DNA of 64,000 bases from Pedobacter metabolipauper. GTDB lineage: Bacteria; Bacteroidota; Bacteroidia; Sphingobacteriales; Sphingobacteriaceae. Below the pieces are notes generated by a model, which was given only the letters and a program-made list of their open reading frames with translations, did not search any database and was not told where the DNA came from. Both the position numbers and the translations under genes were made by a program. Position 1 is the first letter of the stretch, and every line of letters starts with the position of its first letter. The DNA lies in assembly GCF_004362715.1 (NCBI RefSeq), contig NZ_SNYC01000003.1, positions 993,601-1,057,600 on the forward strand, read 5' to 3'. Below are positions 44,033 through 52,741 of the stretch, piece by piece.

Positions 44033-44115
44033 CTTTTTCTGGTTATGTTATTTGATGAACAAAGTAACAGTAAACCAGAACCTCAAACAATGAAGAATTC
44101 TACGTGATGTGTGGA

Positions 44116-44970
44116 CTATTTGCGGTATTCCTGTCGAAACTGCAATGGCGACATGCCAGTAGTCTTGCCGAACAGACGTATGAAATAAGTGGTATCCTGG
44201 TAACCCAGATCATGAGAGATCTCTTTAACGGTATTATCGGTATAAAACAGCCGCCGCTTAGCCTCAAGGATTATTTCATGATGAATCCAATAGCTAACGG
44301 GGTGGCCGGTTGTATCTTTTACCACCTCGTTTAGATAGGAAGAAGAGATATTTAAGAGAGATGCATATGCTGATGGACTTTTTATAACCCGGAACCTGGA
44401 CAACAGCATACTTTTAAATTGCCTGGTAATTGAAGTACTGCGTAATTCGGCCTTAGGTTGCGGTGGTTCTCCCTGCTCGTAAGCGACGGCAAAAAGGCTT
44501 ATGCAAACATCAAGCATAGAACGGCGTGTCTGGTCATTAAAATAATCCTGCTTGCTTTCATAAAGTGCAGACAGGAGCTGAAGGCTTTCTTCAAACAGCC
44601 GGGCCTTGCTGGTATCTAAAGGAATTGCTTGATTTCGTGTTGAGCCATCAAAAACGGAACGAAAGGAATCCAGAACCCAGGAAGTGTCTACCGCTAAAAA
44701 CCATGCAGTAGTTCCTATTGCATAGATACCATGGTGTACCTGACCTGGAATAATACATAAAATGGCACTACCACTAGCTTCAATCTCTTGAAAATCAATT
44801 ATTAATTTACTCCTGCCGGTTTTCTGCCAGAAAAAGATATAATTGTCATCTCTATGGGCATGGTTTATGACATTACCCTCCAAATCAATCTCCTTAATTT
44901 CATGGATCTCAAATGCGGCCACTCCCCTTTCCTGTAAAGTATGTGTTGGTATTTGGGATGATCTTTTCAT
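44116..44970 (-). CDS. AraC-family transcriptional regulator
   Basis: An N-terminal cupin-like ligand domain (about 20-110, HAHRDDNYIFFWQ) is followed by a C-terminal double helix-turn-helix (about 185-284: LLNISSSYLNEVVKDTTGHP, then VKEISHDLGYQDTTYFIRLFGKTTGMSP). It is upstream of the siderophore-interacting gene and on the same strand, so it may activate it, as in many Bacteroidota AraC/SIP pairs. Confidence 0.9.
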   Translation of the reverse strand: MKRSSQIPTHTLQERGVAAFEIHEIKEIDLEGNVINHAHRDDNYIFFWQKTGRSKLIIDFQEIEASGSAILCIIPGQVHHGIYAIGTTAWFLAVDTSWVLDSFRSVFDGSTRNQAIPLDTSKARLFEESLQLLSALYESKQDYFNDQTRRSMLDVCISLFAVAYEQGEPPQPKAELRSTSITRQFKSMLLSRFRVIKSPSAYASLLNISSSYLNEVVKDTTGHPVSYWIHHEIILEAKRRLFYTDNTVKEISHDLGYQDTTYFIRLFGKTTGMSPLQFRQEYRK

Positions 44971-44984
44971 AAAATTATATTGGC

Positions 44985-45293
44985 CTACCTTATGGTTGGA
45001 TCTATTTTTTGGAAAATTATAAAATACCTTTCAATTTGCTTAAGAATCTCCTGCTTATTTTCAATTAACGCTCCGGTATCCCATTTATGTATGGTTTTTT
45101 CAAAAATAGATCCGTTCCTGATCTGAATTGCGCAGATAAAAGCAGTGTTGGTCTGCAGGTCATGATAAAACAATTCTTCTCCCTTGTTTATGAGTCTAAT
45201 CTTGTAGTGGTCAACGGTATTGTGTTCGATCATGATGCCCTCACTCATATCCGTCTTTAATTCTTTAAGGTATTCTAATTCAGTTGAATTCAT
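44985..45293 (-). CDS. small protein of unknown function
   Basis: The ATG at 45293 (preceded by an in-frame TTG) gives 102 residues with no signal peptide or membrane segment and a mix of strands and a C-terminal helix (NKQEILKQIERYFIIFQKI). No family was recognised. It ends 14 bases before the AraC gene start and may be transcribed with it. Confidence 0.55.
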   Translation of the reverse strand: MNSTELEYLKELKTDMSEGIMIEHNTVDHYKIRLINKGEELFYHDLQTNTAFICAIQIRNGSIFEKTIHKWDTGALIENKQEILKQIERYFIIFQKIDPTIR

Positions 45294-45397
45294 CAATTTA
45301 TTCTGTTAAACCCACTTTAAATGTATGTAAATCACATTCAATTCGATAAAATACTAAGTTTTTAGCTTATATTAGCCATACCAACCAAACTAAATTC

Positions 45398-45754
45398 ATG
45401 AAACACCCGTACAAATCCCAGCTTCTGCTAAACCTGAAGGCGCATTACCGTGATCCAAGCTGGCGTACTGTTACTTTTTTTGATTCTTCCAGGGACGAAA
45501 TACTTTTTATAGTACCTGATGGTGAAAATATCAAGACTGTCTTCAAAAACCTCTTTAATATCCTGGATGGCTTACCTGAAATTGAACATCCGAGTGAACG
45601 GGTAGTGATCAGTTTTTGTTATAAGAATGGAGAGGGTTATTGTTCAGAATTAATCAATCCGAATAATCAGGATGAGATTAACCTCGCACTGATCGGGTAT
45701 CGTCCGGAACGACGGATCAGGCTGGAGGAAATTCAGGATTATCCAATCGTTTAA
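45398..45754 (+). CDS. small conserved-looking protein of unknown function
   Basis: 118 residues, cytosolic, with alternating strands and a central helix (IKTVFKNLFNILDGL) and a charged C-terminus (GYRPERRIRLEEIQDYPIV). No family was recognised. It is divergent from the small gene at 44985 and followed by the intergenic GAGAACGTT-type repeat. Confidence 0.55.
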   Translation: MKHPYKSQLLLNLKAHYRDPSWRTVTFFDSSRDEILFIVPDGENIKTVFKNLFNILDGLPEIEHPSERVVISFCYKNGEGYCSELINPNNQDEINLALIGYRPERRIRLEEIQDYPIV

Positions 45755-45825
45755 AAGTAATCTTCGCGCGCTCAATACTTATTATTATACGCAACACGTT
45801 CAATGTCCATATTGCGCCATTATTT

Positions 45826-45910
45826 CAATGTTCTCAATGCTTTCGAGGTTCTCAACGTTCTCATGTTTTCAACGTTCTCAACGTTATTCAGATCTTTGAA
45901 TTCTCAACTC
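45826..45910. repeat. intergenic GAGAACGTT-type repeat array
   Basis: Repeated TTCTCAA(C/T)GTT units on the plus strand (for example at 45850-45860 and 45870-45885) with decayed copies on both sides, in the 235-base gap between convergent genes. It shares the core GAGAACGTT (read on the minus strand) with arrays inside three coding regions. No good ORF spans it. The rest of the gap shows no gene. Confidence 0.75.
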
Positions 45911-45989
45911 CCTTGATATGAACATGCGCTCAAACCATGCATTGCCGGCTTCCTGAATCTGCAACTCAGGAAGCCAGAACAAACCAATA

Positions 45990-48161
45990 TTATTTGGTAA
46001 TGACATCAACCACGCCACCATTCTTAAACAGATCGTGTGATACAAAATAACCGGTATTCACTTTTCCATTAACTTTAATCGACGTTATCCCTCTCCCTTT
46101 TCCAGGTTTCTTCAAAGTGAGTACTTTTCCATTACCAGTATCCCATCTAACCTCATCGAATATAGGTGCAGTTACAATATATTCAGCATCTGTTGCAGAA
46201 AATGGGTACAGTCCCAACGCACTAAATACATACCAGGCAGACATTTCGCCGGCATCATCCATTCCGCAAAGTGTTAATCCTTTCTCATCTATGCCGTATA
46301 AGTTATCTAAAATGTGATCAATGATCTCCTGCGACTTCTCCGGTTTACCAATAAAGTGATAAGCGAACGGTGCTTCATGATCTGGCTGGTTACCGTGGCA
46401 ATACTGGCCAACCATCGTTTCTACATTTCTGGCTATGTATTTTGGATTCCATGGAACTGTGAACAGAGAATCTAATTTTGCTTCAAACTTTGCCGCCCCG
46501 CCATATAATCCAATTAGTCCTTTCATATCATGAGGTGCATAAAACGATACCTGCCAGGCGTTTGCTTCGCGATACATGTATTCATAATATGGATATTGTG
46601 GATTAAAGTTTTTAACCCAATCGCCATTCTCCAGACGGCCCCTCATAAACCCGGTTGATGGATCAAATACATTTTTATAGTTCTTTGATCTTTCCATCAG
46701 TATCCTGTAATTTGTAGTATCGCCTAATTTTTTAGCCAGCTGGGCCAGTGAATAGTCGTCATAGGCATATTCCAATGTCTTGGATACCCCTGCTTTTCCT
46801 TTCGTTTCCACATGCGGTCTTTCTACATCCGGATCAGAAATATATCCTTTTTGAATGTACTCTTTAATATGGGGACGCGTACCACCTTCTATATTGGCAT
46901 TTCTTAATAATAAGTCATAAGTTCCTTTAACATCAAAACCATCAATACCTCTTAGATATGCACCTGTTATAGAAGATGCAGCATGATCGCCATGAAAGAA
47001 CGTAGGAATAAATCCTGTTTTATCACCGATGTCTTTCATAGACTTGATCACGTCTAAAGTAACCTGGGGCGATAAAATACCTAAAAGCACATCTTTATTC
47101 CGGTAGGTGTCCCACAGAGACGGAGTCGTGTAATAATTGAAATCAGCTTTGATCACTTTTCGCTTTACATCGGTGTATTCGCCATTCACATCGCTTCGCA
47201 ATGCAGGCCACAGACAGGATCTGTACAGGCAGGAATAGAACATTTCTTTCTGCTTTTCTGTGCCGCCTTTTACCTGGATCTTTGAAAGCAAGGCTTCCCA
47301 TTTCTGAGTTCCTTCTTTACGAATGTCATTGAACGATTTATTGCCGATCTCCTGTGCCAGGTTTTCCTTTGCATTTTCAATACTCACGTATGATAATGCA
47401 ATCTGTAACTCAACCGGACCGTTGTTGCTATTGCTGATATGCACCAAAGCCAATCCCTGTGGGGTATTTTCGTTTCTCTTTTCTAATTTATCAATGGTAT
47501 GATTTAAGGTGGCATAGAAATAGATCCTGCCTTCTCCGGCTTCCTGATGCCCCTGTAGTACAGAATTGCCTACCTGATCTATTTTCCAGCTGGATACCTT
47601 ATTATTTGCCTTACCCAAATCAAACAGGATCTGACGATCCGTGTTATCGGTATACTCATATTTATGGTATCCGCATCTTAAGGTTGAAGTCAGGCTAACA
47701 TTTACCTTATAATCTTCCAGGAAGACCTGGTAAAAGGCAGGTTCGGCACTTTCTCTTTCATGAGAAAATTTGGAACCAAATTTAGTACCTGGTTTAGATA
47801 CCGGAAGTATAGGAATGTTGCACAAATTCCAATGTCCTTTATTGGTATGCGTAAATCCGTAAATAAACGTGTCTTCGTATTCATACCCCGCACCAGATCC
47901 ATACTCCGTGATCGGACTCAACTGCACCATGGCATTGGGCAACGAACTGCCCGGATAGGTTAGTCCCGCCCAGGATCTCCATCCCCTTGGCAATTCATAG
48001 CCTAATACTTTTGGATCTGTGAGCGGAGCGGTCCCTATAAAAGGATTTACATACCGCGTGTAGCCTGTTTTACTCTGACCTGTATTTACTCCTGCAACTT
48101 TACATGATACCAACAGTACCAGAAGAAATAAACCCAGATTACTTTTAACCTTACTTTTCAT
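45990..48161 (-). CDS. GH92 alpha-mannosidase, lipoprotein
   Basis: Lipobox VLLVSC (Cys at about 21). GH92 signatures run through it: YVNPFIGT at the start, GYEYEDTFIYGFTHTN and GHWN in the N-terminal sandwich, PSLWDTYRNK, GFIPTFFHGDHAASSITGAY, NQPDHEAPFAY and CGMDDAGEMSAWYVFSALGLYP in the alpha6/alpha6 catalytic domain. GH92 enzymes are calcium-dependent exo-alpha-mannosidases, mostly alpha-1,2, trimming N-glycans or fungal mannan. It would be anchored in the outer membrane or periplasm. There is no SusC/D beside it. Confidence 0.9.
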   Translation of the reverse strand: MKSKVKSNLGLFLLVLLVSCKVAGVNTGQSKTGYTRYVNPFIGTAPLTDPKVLGYELPRGWRSWAGLTYPGSSLPNAMVQLSPITEYGSGAGYEYEDTFIYGFTHTNKGHWNLCNIPILPVSKPGTKFGSKFSHERESAEPAFYQVFLEDYKVNVSLTSTLRCGYHKYEYTDNTDRQILFDLGKANNKVSSWKIDQVGNSVLQGHQEAGEGRIYFYATLNHTIDKLEKRNENTPQGLALVHISNSNNGPVELQIALSYVSIENAKENLAQEIGNKSFNDIRKEGTQKWEALLSKIQVKGGTEKQKEMFYSCLYRSCLWPALRSDVNGEYTDVKRKVIKADFNYYTTPSLWDTYRNKDVLLGILSPQVTLDVIKSMKDIGDKTGFIPTFFHGDHAASSITGAYLRGIDGFDVKGTYDLLLRNANIEGGTRPHIKEYIQKGYISDPDVERPHVETKGKAGVSKTLEYAYDDYSLAQLAKKLGDTTNYRILMERSKNYKNVFDPSTGFMRGRLENGDWVKNFNPQYPYYEYMYREANAWQVSFYAPHDMKGLIGLYGGAAKFEAKLDSLFTVPWNPKYIARNVETMVGQYCHGNQPDHEAPFAYHFIGKPEKSQEIIDHILDNLYGIDEKGLTLCGMDDAGEMSAWYVFSALGLYPFSATDAEYIVTAPIFDEVRWDTGNGKVLTLKKPGKGRGITSIKVNGKVNTGYFVSHDLFKNGGVVDVITK

Positions 48162-48225
48162 TTTATATCATTTGTGTTCAGCAATATAAAAATAATTTTT
48201 AGGTAAGGTACCAAGCAGGTTAACT

Positions 48226-49422
48226 TTAGGGAATTATTTGATAGACTGCATTTTTACCAGACTCCAGAATAGCAGCCAACAGGTATAATTCTCCTGCCTG
48301 ATCTTCGCCAAAGCTGGTGATCTGCCAATATCCTGCATCGTGTGATATTGATAACTTCTCCCTGTTCCATTGCGGTTTCTTTGTGTCAGTTAATGTCCAC
48401 AAAGGCCCCATCCAATCTGCAAAAACATATTTACCATATAGTGCAGGAATCTTTTTACCGCGGTAAACAAATCCACCGGTTACACTGATTCCTTCAGCAT
48501 GCGGATAATCAGTAATCGGATCAATTGAGTTCTTTGGATCCGGATCATTTGGGAACCGCGCATTTTCATGCAGGCCTTCCCGAATCCGCCATCCGTAGTT
48601 CCCTCCTTTGGTTACGATATCTATTTCTTCATATTTATTCTGACCAACATCACCAACAAATAATTTGCCGGATACCTTATCAAAGCTAATTCTCCATGGG
48701 TTTCTTAATCCGTAGGCATAGATCTCTGGTTTTGTGTTTGCCTTACCCACAAAAGGATTGTCTTTAGGAACCGCATAAGGTTTTTGGTTCACATCTATTC
48801 TTAAGATCTTACCTAAAAAAGTATTCAGGTTTTGTCCGTTTCCAAACTCGGCATGACGGTCGTCTCCCCCGCCACCGTCACCAACTGCAACGTATAAGAA
48901 GCCATCCGGACCAAACTTCAAGTCTCCGCCATTGTGGTTAGCCTCAGGTTCTTCAAATTCAAGAACAATCCTGCCGCTTGCTTTATCCGCAAGATCACTG
49001 TTTTGACTGGAAGCTGTAAATTCGCGGACAATACTATGGTGATTTACACCTGCTGTTTTAGGAATCCTTGAGCTGTAGTAAATATAAAACTTACCATTTT
49101 TGGAATACTCAGGGTGAAATGCCAAGCCCAGCAGCCCGCGTTCATCAGAGCCATTGCCTTTAAGTACCTCACTTTGAATATCTAAAAATGGCGTTGTTAA
49201 TAAGATTCCTTTTTTAATGATCTTAATGCGTCCTTCCTGCTCTACCACGAACAATCTTCCGGTTTTATCATTTGGCTCTGCAAATGCGGTTAAGCTGGTA
49301 AACTTATCGGAGATCAGCTTTAGTTTTAACTTGATGGGTGATGCAGGTACTTGCGCCATTGCTGCAGAACTAAATATAAGCAAAGCAGTAGTAAGCGCTT
49401 TTAAAGAAGATTTAATGGACAT
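48226..49422 (-). CDS. PQQ-type soluble sugar dehydrogenase
   Basis: A signal peptide ending AAMAQ, then a six-bladed propeller of the glucose/sorbosone dehydrogenase family: VVEQEGRIKII, DERGLLGLAFHPEYSKNGKFYIYYS, NHNGGDLKFGPDGFLYVAVGDGGGGDD and YAYGLRNPWRISFD. It oxidises aldoses to lactones in the periplasm using PQQ. Synthesis genes for PQQ are not in the window. A gluconate permease and gluconokinase further along the same strand could take up the product after lactone hydrolysis. Confidence 0.85.
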   Translation of the reverse strand: MSIKSSLKALTTALLIFSSAAMAQVPASPIKLKLKLISDKFTSLTAFAEPNDKTGRLFVVEQEGRIKIIKKGILLTTPFLDIQSEVLKGNGSDERGLLGLAFHPEYSKNGKFYIYYSSRIPKTAGVNHHSIVREFTASSQNSDLADKASGRIVLEFEEPEANHNGGDLKFGPDGFLYVAVGDGGGGDDRHAEFGNGQNLNTFLGKILRIDVNQKPYAVPKDNPFVGKANTKPEIYAYGLRNPWRISFDKVSGKLFVGDVGQNKYEEIDIVTKGGNYGWRIREGLHENARFPNDPDPKNSIDPITDYPHAEGISVTGGFVYRGKKIPALYGKYVFADWMGPLWTLTDTKKPQWNREKLSISHDAGYWQITSFGEDQAGELYLLAAILESGKNAVYQIIP

Positions 49423-49479
49423 ATATGAAGTTTAAAAGATGTGCAGGTCTAAAAATAGTGTTTCATTCGGTGTAATCAA

Positions 49480-49513
49480 AAAAACTGCTGTCTTTATAGA
49501 GGCAGCAGTTTTT
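49480..49513. terminator. bidirectional-type terminator
   Basis: AAAAACTGCTG (49480-49490) pairs with CAGCAGTTTTT (49503-49513), with an inner TCT/AGA pair. A- and T-tracts on either side allow function in both directions. On the minus strand it ends the lipoprotein gene pair (50219-49533) before the sugar dehydrogenase gene. Confidence 0.75.
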
Positions 49514-49532
49514 AATAGGGCATTTATATACC

Positions 49533-50219
49533 CTATTTTGGATTGGTAGTATTGGAGATTTTATTTACTATTTTCAATTCTCCGGTTTCCAGAACGGTCA
49601 GGTTGCCGCTTTCTTCATTAAGTAAAGACATCTGAATCCAGATCACCTTATCTTTTGTTCTGATTACATAGGTTTTGATGTCATCTAAAAGATTTGCATT
49701 AATGGAAGCTCCATAATGTTTTTCAATAAGTTCTTTATCGCCAACTCTTTTATATTCTTCGTTAGAAACCGGCACATGGTTAACCTTTACACCACCTAAG
49801 GCTAAAATAGCCTGTTCATAACTTCGCTCTACAATTAAGCTGTTAAAACGCTTACCATCGCTCCGGTCTTTTTCTATAGAAACTTTATAGCTTTTACCTT
49901 CCTGCGGAATAAGCTTACCATTGACGGCAAAATATTCTTTATCAAAATCTTTTATGTCACTTTGCCTGATCTGTTTATCAAAACCATAAGTGTAAGTTTC
50001 TGGCGGATTAAGATAAGGAAATGTACCAGGATCTTTATCGGTCACCGGGATGGATTGGATATCAAAAGTGGTATCTGCGGCACCTTTTGATTGATCTGCT
50101 TCAATGGTCGACGCTGTTGATACCGAATCCTTTCCTTCAACCGATCCGGATGTGTTTGATTTGTTTTTGCAGGCCATAAAGGCGCATACTAGTAAAACGT
50201 AAATTGCTGTTCTTTTCAT
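49533..50219 (-). CDS. lipoprotein resembling the N-terminal part of OmpA-family proteins
   Basis: Lipobox AFMAC (Cys at about 17), a Ser/Asp-rich linker, then about 170 residues: IQSIPVTDKDPGTFPYLNPPE, FDKEYFAVNGKLIPQEGKS, YEQAILALGGVKV and VYVIRTKDKVIWIQMS-like strands. These match the region before the OmpA peptidoglycan-binding domain in some Bacteroidota proteins, but that domain is missing here. It follows a DUF4412-like lipoprotein by 21 bases, probably in one operon. Role unknown. Confidence 0.6.
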   Translation of the reverse strand: MKRTAIYVLLVCAFMACKNKSNTSGSVEGKDSVSTASTIEADQSKGAADTTFDIQSIPVTDKDPGTFPYLNPPETYTYGFDKQIRQSDIKDFDKEYFAVNGKLIPQEGKSYKVSIEKDRSDGKRFNSLIVERSYEQAILALGGVKVNHVPVSNEEYKRVGDKELIEKHYGASINANLLDDIKTYVIRTKDKVIWIQMSLLNEESGNLTVLETGELKIVNKISNTTNPK

Positions 50220-50240
50220 TTCAATATTCTATAAAGGGAT

Positions 50241-51242
50241 TTAATTGTAACTTTGTTCTGTTGCTCCAAGCATTACGCCAAATAATTTCCAGCCTAAGGT
50301 TTGAATATCCTTTCCATAATCGTAAACTTTTGCAGTTTTCTTTACAGTCATTTCAGCACTCGTAACCGGTCTGCGCTCTACACTGGTAAATTCATACAAT
50401 ACTTTAAGGTCAGATTCTTTTTTTGGATAGATCACCAGCTTCATAATTCCGCCAGCTTCTTCTACATATAGCGGATGTAAGAAATTTATGGATCGTGGCA
50501 TGAGGTCTGAGCTCCAAACTTCAACCTTATACGCACCTACACCTGATGCAGAAGCAGCCTGGGCAGCAGACGCCGGTTTGCCAGCATTCTTTTCCGTATA
50601 AATACTTTTAGTACACACATACCCGGCAACAACCTCAGTTTCTTTCGTTTTAACGATATTGTATTCCTTATCCGTTAAGGTACCCGCAAATGCTTTATAA
50701 GAATTCTTATCGTCGTACGTAAAGCTAATATCGGTTTTATTGGTTCGCGACTTTACATAGAACATCCCTTTTTTAGTTCGGCTGTTGATGGTGTTTTCGC
50801 CGCTATAGGTTAGCGCTTCCATTTTTGCAGTTGCTTCATCACCTTTCATATATATCGTTGTCTTTGGAGGGAGGAGAACAAGCCCCATCATGGCGAATCC
50901 CAGTTTCTGGCTTTCTTCCTGAAATATTTTTTGGTCAGCAGCAGACATTTTATCGCGGATACTTTTCATCTGTACCTGCATGTTGCCTTTTTCAGGATCT
51001 ATCTGGGCAAATACTTTTCCCATCGGACTGCCGGGCAACGATATACTTACCTTAATTACTCCTTCTGTAAAATCTTTCTCAGGAGCAATTGCAGCCTCTG
51101 GTTTACCAGAGACATCAGTTATTTGGTTGCCAGACGGAGTTTTATTGTTGGATGGTATTTTATTATTGGCTGGTGTTTGATTACAAGCAGACAAAGCAAT
51201 AACCAATAGGATTGCGCTAAAATAATTCAGTTTGTTCTTCAT
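50241..51242 (-). CDS. DUF4412-like lipoprotein
   Basis: Lipobox ALSAC (Cys at about 20), followed by a repeated NNKIPSNNKTPSGNQ linker, then a 290-residue domain resembling DUF4412 (EGVIKVSISLPGSPMGKV, MYVKSRTNKTDISFTYDDKN-like strands, VAGYVCTKSIYTEKN, KVEVWSSDLMPRSINF). Such domains have a lipoprotein-binding LolA-like look, but no function is established. An 8-base inverted repeat (AAAACATT/AATGTTTT, 51266-51292) lies in its promoter region. Confidence 0.65.
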   Translation of the reverse strand: MKNKLNYFSAILLVIALSACNQTPANNKIPSNNKTPSGNQITDVSGKPEAAIAPEKDFTEGVIKVSISLPGSPMGKVFAQIDPEKGNMQVQMKSIRDKMSAADQKIFQEESQKLGFAMMGLVLLPPKTTIYMKGDEATAKMEALTYSGENTINSRTKKGMFYVKSRTNKTDISFTYDDKNSYKAFAGTLTDKEYNIVKTKETEVVAGYVCTKSIYTEKNAGKPASAAQAASASGVGAYKVEVWSSDLMPRSINFLHPLYVEEAGGIMKLVIYPKKESDLKVLYEFTSVERRPVTSAEMTVKKTAKVYDYGKDIQTLGWKLFGVMLGATEQSYN

Positions 51243-51448
51243 TTCGTTTAATCAGGTTCACACCTAAAACATTGGTCTGATATTAATGTTTTAATACCCA
51301 CGTTAAATAATAATTAAATATGATCATGACTATTGAAGTTTGCGTTTAATTGAGTTATGAACCAAACGGATTAGCTATTCTATTTAACGGCTTCATCATG
51401 AAATATGTACAAAATTATAGAACTGATCATCCTTTAGAAAAAATCAGC

Positions 51449-52738
51449 TTATAAAAACTGACCGAGTAAAAGAACACCTAAAAGACCCAATATAGAAATG
51501 ATACTTTCCATGGCTGTCCAGGTTTTAAATGTTTCTTTAAGAGATAAGTTAAAATACTCTTTAAACATCCAGAATCCAGTATCGTTGACATGTGAAAACA
51601 TCAGGCTTCCTGCTCCTACAGACAACACCATCAATTCTGCAGAAACACCGGGCCCAATTAATGGGATCACTATCCCTGAAGCTGTTAACGCGGCAACAGT
51701 TGCAGAACCTAGTGTAACACGCAACAATGCGGTAATGAGCCATGCTAAGAATAAAGGGGATAAAGCCAGCTGGGCGGCAAAGTCTTTGACCGTATTGCCA
51801 ACACCACTGTCTACCAAAACCTGCTTAAAAGCACCACCTGCAGCAATGATCAGTATAATCATCGCAATGCTTTTTACCCCTTCTGCGCAGGATTCCATCG
51901 CCATAGCAACAGGCGCACTTTGTACCATCACAGTGATCACCACAGAAACCAGTAAGGCAACTGTTGGATCGGATATAAATTTAAAGAATTCCTGAATGGA
52001 AGGATTGCCTTCTATTCCACCGCCAATAGTTCCTATGGCGATAATGAATACAGGCAGTAAAGCCACCAGAAAGCTTTTAAATGCAGATGGCATTGGGGTA
52101 TCTGATGCGTATGAAATTGCTTCTGTTGTAGTGAAAGCTATATTTCTCAGGATCATCTTTGGAAAAAAGATACCAGCAATAATGGCTATAGGTACGGATA
52201 AAGTTAAACCAAATAACAATGTTCGGCCCAGGTCTGCTTCAAAAAGTGCAGCAAGTGCAACAGGACCCGGATGCGGTGGTAAAAACCCATGTGTTACCGA
52301 TAAGGCCGCAGCCATCGGAATACCTACATACAGCTTTGGCAACCCGGTAGCTGCAGAGATGGCAAATACCAGCGGGATGAGCACTACAAAACCGGCATTG
52401 TAAAATAAAGGAATGCCCACCAAAATACCGGTTAACAGAACAGCCCATTGTATGTTCTTATATCCGAATGATTTCATGAGGATGAAAACGATCTTTTTTG
52501 CTGCGCCGCTGTCTTCGATCAGCTTCCCCATCATCGCGCCCAGTGCAAGTACCATAACCATGCTTCCGAGCGTGCTCCCAATTCCCGTTCCAATCGTTGT
52601 CATCACTTTTTGTACCGGCATTCCCAAAAATAATCCGGTGAGTATAGCTACGATCAATAAGGCGATCATCGGACTTACCTTCTTTAAGATCAAAATAAAG
52701 AGCAGCAAAATACCTAGAAGAACAATGAGTAATGACAT
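51449..52738 (-). CDS. gluconate:H+ symporter, GntP family
   Basis: 429 residues with about 12 hydrophobic helices. GntP family marks include PMIALLIVAILTGLFLGMP, GALGAMMGKLIEDSG-like LALGAMMGKLIEDSGAA, and FLPPHPGPVALAA, then SHVNDTGFWMFKEYFNLS near the C-terminus. It imports gluconate or a related sugar acid across the inner membrane. Its start lies 3 bases after the gluconokinase stop, so the two are one operon. Confidence 0.95.
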   Translation of the reverse strand: MSLLIVLLGILLLFILILKKVSPMIALLIVAILTGLFLGMPVQKVMTTIGTGIGSTLGSMVMVLALGAMMGKLIEDSGAAKKIVFILMKSFGYKNIQWAVLLTGILVGIPLFYNAGFVVLIPLVFAISAATGLPKLYVGIPMAAALSVTHGFLPPHPGPVALAALFEADLGRTLLFGLTLSVPIAIIAGIFFPKMILRNIAFTTTEAISYASDTPMPSAFKSFLVALLPVFIIAIGTIGGGIEGNPSIQEFFKFISDPTVALLVSVVITVMVQSAPVAMAMESCAEGVKSIAMIILIIAAGGAFKQVLVDSGVGNTVKDFAAQLALSPLFLAWLITALLRVTLGSATVAALTASGIVIPLIGPGVSAELMVLSVGAGSLMFSHVNDTGFWMFKEYFNLSLKETFKTWTAMESIISILGLLGVLLLGQFL

Positions 52739-52741
52739 ATA

